From a virus: 43,363 nt of DNA. The stretch covers positions 1 through 43,363 of the IMG/VR virus record IMGVR_UViG_3300037485_000597; one strand, given 5' to 3'. Below, piece after piece: positions 40,601-43,363 of this stretch. How positions within the stretch are numbered: the stretch's first letter is position 1; every line of letters starts with the position of its first letter. The notes below the pieces were generated by a model. That model made no database searches, was not told the DNA's origin, and saw nothing but the letters and a program-made list of their open reading frames with translations. A program made the translations under genes and the position numbers.

Positions 40601-40931
40601 GCTGTCCCAAGCATTCGCCTGCTACGAGCTTGGCTACAAAGCATCGTTCCAGCGGCGCATTGAAAGCTCTGTGGTTGCAGAACAAAGCGGCGCTGGCACC
40701 AAGAGCGTCACCTTCACCAATCCTTACTGGACTGGTTCAGCTGTCTTGGGTGGTGTTAACACCATTTTGCCGTCTATCGGCATTACCGCCCAAAACCTGC
40801 AATCCGGCGACTATTTCAACGTAACCAACGTCACCAAAACAGGCTTTGACGTGACCTTCCGCAACAGTGGCGGAACTGCAGTAGATCGCCTGTTTGCATG
40901 GTCGGCGTTAGGATACGGCAAAGGCGCGTAG
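37611..40931 (+). CDS. Central tail fibre/host specificity protein, lambda J-like
   Basis: 1106 residues. A Gly-rich start, then the J core ('LSEGEIQGLKNGYQSIFLDN', 'WNGTFGAAQWCSDPAWILWD', 'TARYGFGDHIEAAQLDKFAF'), and at about 620-820 two fibronectin III-like modules ('LIISWLAPVNERGQVNAVEY', 'LEQISANSARLRWDATTDLD'). The end carries 'NVTNVTKTGFDVTFRNSGGT', a typical tail-fibre module. It forms the tip that meets the host receptor. Coded last of M-L-K-I-J. Confidence 0.93.
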   Translation: MARIYGAGGGGGGKGGGGAQSQPAPRTPVTEGDSLNSKQYAQVLDLLSEGEIQGLKNGYQSIFLDNTPLQNPNGTYNFQNVTIATRNGTQNQAYIPGTTDIEDEKPVGVEVQYGAPVVKTISDTSINAVRITITIPQLQTFTNEGDVLGSQIGLRIYVNYNGGGDTLAITDTIVGRTADAYQRDYLINLAPVYPLTIKVERDRPDSTDSKVVNAFNWTSYTEIVYGKLRYPNSALVWLRVDAEQFNSIPSRSYLIRGIKVRIPSNATVDTTTGRLIYAGIWNGTFGAAQWCSDPAWILWDLLTARYGFGDHIEAAQLDKFAFYAASQYCSELVPDGFGGQEPRFSCNVNIQTAEDAYKLINDMCSVMRCMPYWSTGALTISQDKPADTAYLFTLANVTEEGFSYQGGSRKTRPTVCVVSYLDLQSRDIAYEVVEDAEAIQKYGVVKTEISAFACTSRGQAYRIGAWLLYSERYEGQIISFSASIEAGVLVRPGQIIEVADPVKAGARRGGRISAATTTAITVDDATGLTVPGADLSVILPNGSVETRSIAGITGNVITVDTAFSVTPNSNSVWIYQTNDIETSTWRVLSVQEQDGATYAISAIAYNASKYDYIERGTALEERDITNLNEPAGTPRALTFSEILYEETGQVLSKLIISWLAPVNERGQVNAVEYRVQWRRKDGNWTQGTVTTQEYVIYDTAPGDYEVLIYGLNAGKFPSVVAARLDVSARGKLAEPAGVQNLTLEQISANSARLRWDATTDLDVKVGGRVHIRHTSITDGTGSWTNSQDLIPAVPGYSTEAIVPMVEGEYIVKFEDSSGKQSLAEASVIVDLPDPLSAFLLLDKREDTTDPPFQGEFTNLFYSAEYDAVVLGGSALFDTIADLDLLLDLDYYGDIATTGSYVFTEVLDLGAKYSLDLRRHLVAGGFYPSDLIDERNDLIDTWVDFEGAVADQVNSKVCVRTTDDDPTASPTWSDYQEFGNGTFTARAFQFKLDAAAFTLSQAFACYELGYKASFQRRIESSVVAEQSGAGTKSVTFTNPYWTGSAVLGGVNTILPSIGITAQNLQSGDYFNVTNVTKTGFDVTFRNSGGTAVDRLFAWSALGYGKGA

Positions 40932-40934
40932 TTC

Positions 40935-41939
40935 ATGGCCACCTACGACTGGACTGGTACAGACGTAATTCCCAACGGAAGTGGCTCGGCTGTACGCGCT
41001 GACCTGAACGACACCTTTTTGGCGCTGTTCTCGCAAAACAGCAGCGCTACTGCACCGCCTGAAACCGTCGCCTACATGCCGTGGGCAGACACCGCAAGCG
41101 GCTTGTACAAGATCCGCAACGGTGCCAACAGCGGCTGGATCACGCTGTACCAGCTCGATGGCGAGTGGACAACGATCGCATTGGAAAACGGCACTGCTGC
41201 TGCCCCATCGCTGTACTTCAAGGACAGCGGCACTGATACCGGGCTCTACAGCCCCGGCACCGACCAAGTAGCCATTGCCACAGCTGGCGTCCAGCGCGTC
41301 AACTTCAACGGATCCACCGAGGTGGTATTCAATGATGGCGGCGCTGACGTTGACTTCAGGATTGAAGGTGACACGAAACCAAACTTGTTCAAGGTCGATG
41401 CAGGTACAGATGCGGTCAGCGTTGACGGTGATTTCTCGGTTACCGGCAACCTTTCCGGCACGATTAGACAAGGTACGGCAGTTGCCTCGACCTCTGGCAC
41501 CAGCATCGACTTCACCGGGATTCCGAGCTGGGTAAAGCGGGTGACGGTGATGTTTGATGGTGTCAGTACCAGCGGAAGCTCCCCTTACCTTGTTCTTGTT
41601 GGTAATAGTGGAGGTATCATTACCACAGGTTACGTTTCTGGAGACTGGGGTGTAACTACTGCGGTCGCTAGTTCAGTTTCAAATAGCGCGACTGGCTTTC
41701 GATTTGGCGGTGTCGGTGTTGGAAGCGTGCAGCAAGGGATGCTTTCTCTGAATCTTATTTCGACATCTTCGTGGGCTGCGCAAGGCAGTTTCTACGACAA
41801 CAACCCAACTGTGCGCATTTCATACGTTACTGGACGGGTAACAGGAGTCAGCCCCGCACTCGACCGCATCCGCATCACGACCGTCAACGGCACCGACACC
41901 TTTGACGCGGGGTCGATCAACATTCTCTACGAGGGCTGA
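40935..41939 (+). CDS. Tail fibre protein
   Basis: 334 residues. 'SGSAVRADLNDTFLALFSQN', 'SLYFKDSGTDTGLYSPGTDQ' and 'AVDGDFSVTGNLSG'-type segments are the repeated shaft motifs of phage fibres. The last 150 residues ('VKRVTVMFDGVSTSGSSPYL', 'NGTDTFDAGSINILYEG') look like a fibre tip jelly roll. Third codon positions shift from C-rich to A/T-rich around 41550-41830, a sign of tip exchange. Confidence 0.82.
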   Translation: MATYDWTGTDVIPNGSGSAVRADLNDTFLALFSQNSSATAPPETVAYMPWADTASGLYKIRNGANSGWITLYQLDGEWTTIALENGTAAAPSLYFKDSGTDTGLYSPGTDQVAIATAGVQRVNFNGSTEVVFNDGGADVDFRIEGDTKPNLFKVDAGTDAVSVDGDFSVTGNLSGTIRQGTAVASTSGTSIDFTGIPSWVKRVTVMFDGVSTSGSSPYLVLVGNSGGIITTGYVSGDWGVTTAVASSVSNSATGFRFGGVGVGSVQQGMLSLNLISTSSWAAQGSFYDNNPTVRISYVTGRVTGVSPALDRIRITTVNGTDTFDAGSINILYEG

Positions 41940-41942
41940 TCC

Positions 41943-42128
41943 ATGTATCGCATTGTTGTCAATGTTCAAACTGGCAAACAGGAAACCATTCCGCTGACTG
42001 CTGCAGAAATCGCTGAGATTGAAGCACGTCCACAACCCGAACCAGCCCCAGCGCTCACCACTGAGCAAAAGCTGGAAGCGGCTGGCTTGACCGTATCAGA
42101 ATTGAAAGAGCTTCTTGGCCTGAGCTGA
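41943..42128 (+). CDS. Small tail-fibre accessory protein
   Basis: 61 residues. 'MYRIVVNVQTGKQETIPLTA', a Glu/Pro-rich middle and a C-terminal helix 'LEAAGLTVSELKELLGLS' resemble the XkdW/fibre-assembly chaperone-like peptides. Soluble and acidic. Three bases after the fibre gene. Confidence 0.68.
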   Translation: MYRIVVNVQTGKQETIPLTAAEIAEIEARPQPEPAPALTTEQKLEAAGLTVSELKELLGLS

Positions 42129-42130
42129 TC

Positions 42131-42469
42131 ATGGCAATCTCCCCCGGCACCTACAACATCAGCCTGCAGCGCCGGGCGGACTACAGCATCACGCTGCAGT
42201 TCAAAGACAGCAATGACGCGGCCATCAACCTGACCGGCTGGACCGTCGCCGCCCAAGCCTGGAACCAAGCCCGCACCACCAAGTACGCCGACTTCACCGT
42301 CACCTACACCAACCGCATCACTGGCACCGTCGCCATCGCCCTGACTGACGATCAAACAGCCATCCTCCCCGACGAGGCGTACTACGACGTACTACTAACC
42401 AACCCCTCCGGCCTCAAAGAGTATTACCTCGAAGGCATCATCTACGTCAGCGAGGGCTACACCGCATGA
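42131..42469 (+). CDS. BppU N-terminal domain-like virion protein
   Basis: 112 residues. 'ISLQRRADYSITLQFKDSND', 'INLTGWTVAAQAWNQARTTK' and 'AYYDVLLTNPSGLKEYYLEG' then 'IIYVSEGYTA' match the small beta-sandwich found in baseplate upper proteins and in many cyanophage tails. It may link fibres to the tip. ATGA overlap with the next gene. Confidence 0.72.
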   Translation: MAISPGTYNISLQRRADYSITLQFKDSNDAAINLTGWTVAAQAWNQARTTKYADFTVTYTNRITGTVAIALTDDQTAILPDEAYYDVLLTNPSGLKEYYLEGIIYVSEGYTA

Positions 42470-42792
42470 CGACCGTAAACGTCAGCGCCGTAACCAATAC
42501 CGTCACCGTTACCGAAAACGGCAGCAGCACTGTTGTAACTGTTCCCGTTACCAGCACGGTTACCGCAATCACCGAAGGTCCACAGGGTCCAGCAGGCGGC
42601 GCTGCTTTTGTTTACCAACAATCAACACCAGCAACGGTGTGGACAATTAACCATAATCTTGGCTATAGACCTTCAGTCGAATTACTCGACGCCGGCAGCC
42701 AAGAAATCGACGGTGAAGTGGCACATCCATCCGTCAATCAAACCGTTGTTACACTGAATCCAGCGTCTGCTGGCTTGGCTCGCCTGATCTGA
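42466..42792 (+). CDS. Tail fibre module protein
   Basis: 108 residues. A Thr/Val-rich start with 'AITEGPQGPAGGAAFVYQQS' (collagen-like GPQGPAG) and the 'WTINHNLGYRPSVELLDAGS' and 'EVAHPSVNQTVVTLNPASAG' fibre-tip motif. The same motif type is at the end of the 2-766 gene. One base separates it from the next start. Confidence 0.75.
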   Translation: MTTVNVSAVTNTVTVTENGSSTVVTVPVTSTVTAITEGPQGPAGGAAFVYQQSTPATVWTINHNLGYRPSVELLDAGSQEIDGEVAHPSVNQTVVTLNPASAGLARLI

Positions 42793-42793
42793 T

Positions 42794-43363
42794 ATGGCCC
42801 GTAAGTTTTTTACCGACCTCGACCTGCAAAGCGTCTCGAAGGTCGTCAATGTCCCGACACCTACCGCAGCAGGCGACGCCGTACCTAAGTCCTACGTGGA
42901 CTCTGCGGTTGAGGGTCTGGCTTGGAAAGACAGCGCCCGCGTTGGCACGCAAAGCAATATCAACCTGAGCAGCCCTGGCGCCACGATTGATGGCGTGACC
43001 ATGGCATCCCAAGATCGGGTGCTGGTACGCAACCAATCCACACAAAGCCAGAACGGCATCTATGTGTGGAACGGTGCTTCCACGGCGATGACCCGCTCGC
43101 TGGATGCCAGCACCTTTGCCGAGCTGGAACAGGCGATCATTACCGTCGAGGAAGGCACCGACGCCGGTACGACTTGGCGCCAGACGCAAATCAACGGCAC
43201 GATTGACGTCAGCAACGTCATCTTCACCTCGTTCGCTGCTGCAGCACCAGCCGCCAGCGAGACAACTGCAGGCATCGCCGAGCTTGCCACTCAGGCCGAA
43301 GTTGATGCTGGCACCGACGACCTGCGGATCGTCACGCCACTGAAGCTGGCCACATGGTCTGGC
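42794..43363 (+). CDS. Tail fibre/collar-type protein, 3' end missing
   Basis: 190 codons from ATG 42794 (MARKFFTDLDLQSVSKVV) run off the window. It is the same protein as the 2-766 gene, with two amino-acid differences over 181 shared residues. If the genome is circular, this start and that end belong to a single gene of about 264 residues. Confidence 0.85.
   Translation, partial: MARKFFTDLDLQSVSKVVNVPTPTAAGDAVPKSYVDSAVEGLAWKDSARVGTQSNINLSSPGATIDGVTMASQDRVLVRNQSTQSQNGIYVWNGASTAMTRSLDASTFAELEQAIITVEEGTDAGTTWRQTQINGTIDVSNVIFTSFAAAAPAASETTAGIAELATQAEVDAGTDDLRIVTPLKLATWSG
42820..43363. repeat. Right copy of imperfect terminal repeat
   Basis: Ungapped partner of bases 1-544, about 95% identical. 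See the left copy. Confidence 0.9.

Noticed and set aside
40908-41471. 187-residue antisense frame over a fibre gene
   Set aside because: No motif, sense fibre gene well supported.
1-43363. Exact terminal direct repeats of a linear phage genome
   Set aside because: The end copies differ at 26 of 544 positions, so they are not packaging repeats of one molecule.
1-43363. tRNA genes or photosynthesis (psbA-like) auxiliary genes
   Set aside because: I looked for cloverleaf-like sequences and such proteins and saw none; a covariance-model tRNA scan would be decisive.

Overview
The window looks like one nearly complete genome of a tailed (siphovirus-like) phage of a picocyanobacterium (Synechococcus/Cyanobium/Prochlorococcus type). 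The evidence for a phage is a complete set of terminase, portal, capsid, connector, lambda-like tail, tail-fibre and lysis genes. The evidence for a cyanobacterial host is a cyanobacterial AbrB-type regulator, a group-2-like RpoD sigma factor, and many small proteins of a kind I associate with picocyanobacterial phages. I see no integrase, CI-like repressor, DNA polymerase, tRNA or photosynthesis gene. Bases 1-544 and 42820-43363 are homologous but differ at 26 positions by my count. The simplest reading is a circular or circularly permuted genome of about 42.8 kb whose contig ends carry two population variants; a duplicated tail-fibre gene is the alternative.

Layout: (1) 1-2600 and 40935-43363, tail fibres and adhesins, which join across the window ends; (2) 2600-4996, small membrane/basic proteins, a two-domain endolysin and a dCTP deaminase/dUTPase-like enzyme, rightward; (3) 5376-16611, a long leftward early block: sigma factor, chained small cyanophage genes, DUF3310, SSB, excisionase-like HTH, Bet/RecT, RecE-like exonuclease, VRR nuclease, an HNH homing endonuclease, an SF2 helicase and a helicase-methyltransferase fusion; (4) 16679-20613, a rightward replication block: ribbon-helix-helix protein, prim-pol/VapE-type helicase, a 243-base repeat-rich gap, a second RHH protein and a DnaN sliding clamp; (5) 20618-33048, terminase, cyAbrB, portal, an intein-bearing Mu F-like head protein, scaffold, capsid, connectors, major tail protein and tail chaperone; (6) 33227-40931, tape measure and lambda M/L/K/I/J-like tail tip genes.

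The leftward and rightward blocks diverge from 16612-16678, which holds a perfect 6+6 inverted repeat. Most neighbours overlap by 1-8 bases (ATGA/GTGA junctions), so translation is probably coupled. Replication appears to rest on prim-pol/helicase, its own clamp and Bet/exonuclease/SSB recombination, with the host polymerase borrowed.

The most unusual object is at 25198-26034. A 279-residue intein interrupts the most conserved motif of the Mu F-like head protein. Almost the whole intein sequence (25201-25974) also encodes, on the opposite strand and in exact codon register, a 257-residue protein with an HTH and a Vsr/DUF559-like nuclease core. The same DNA thus seems to code for a protein-splicing element and for its likely homing endonuclease.
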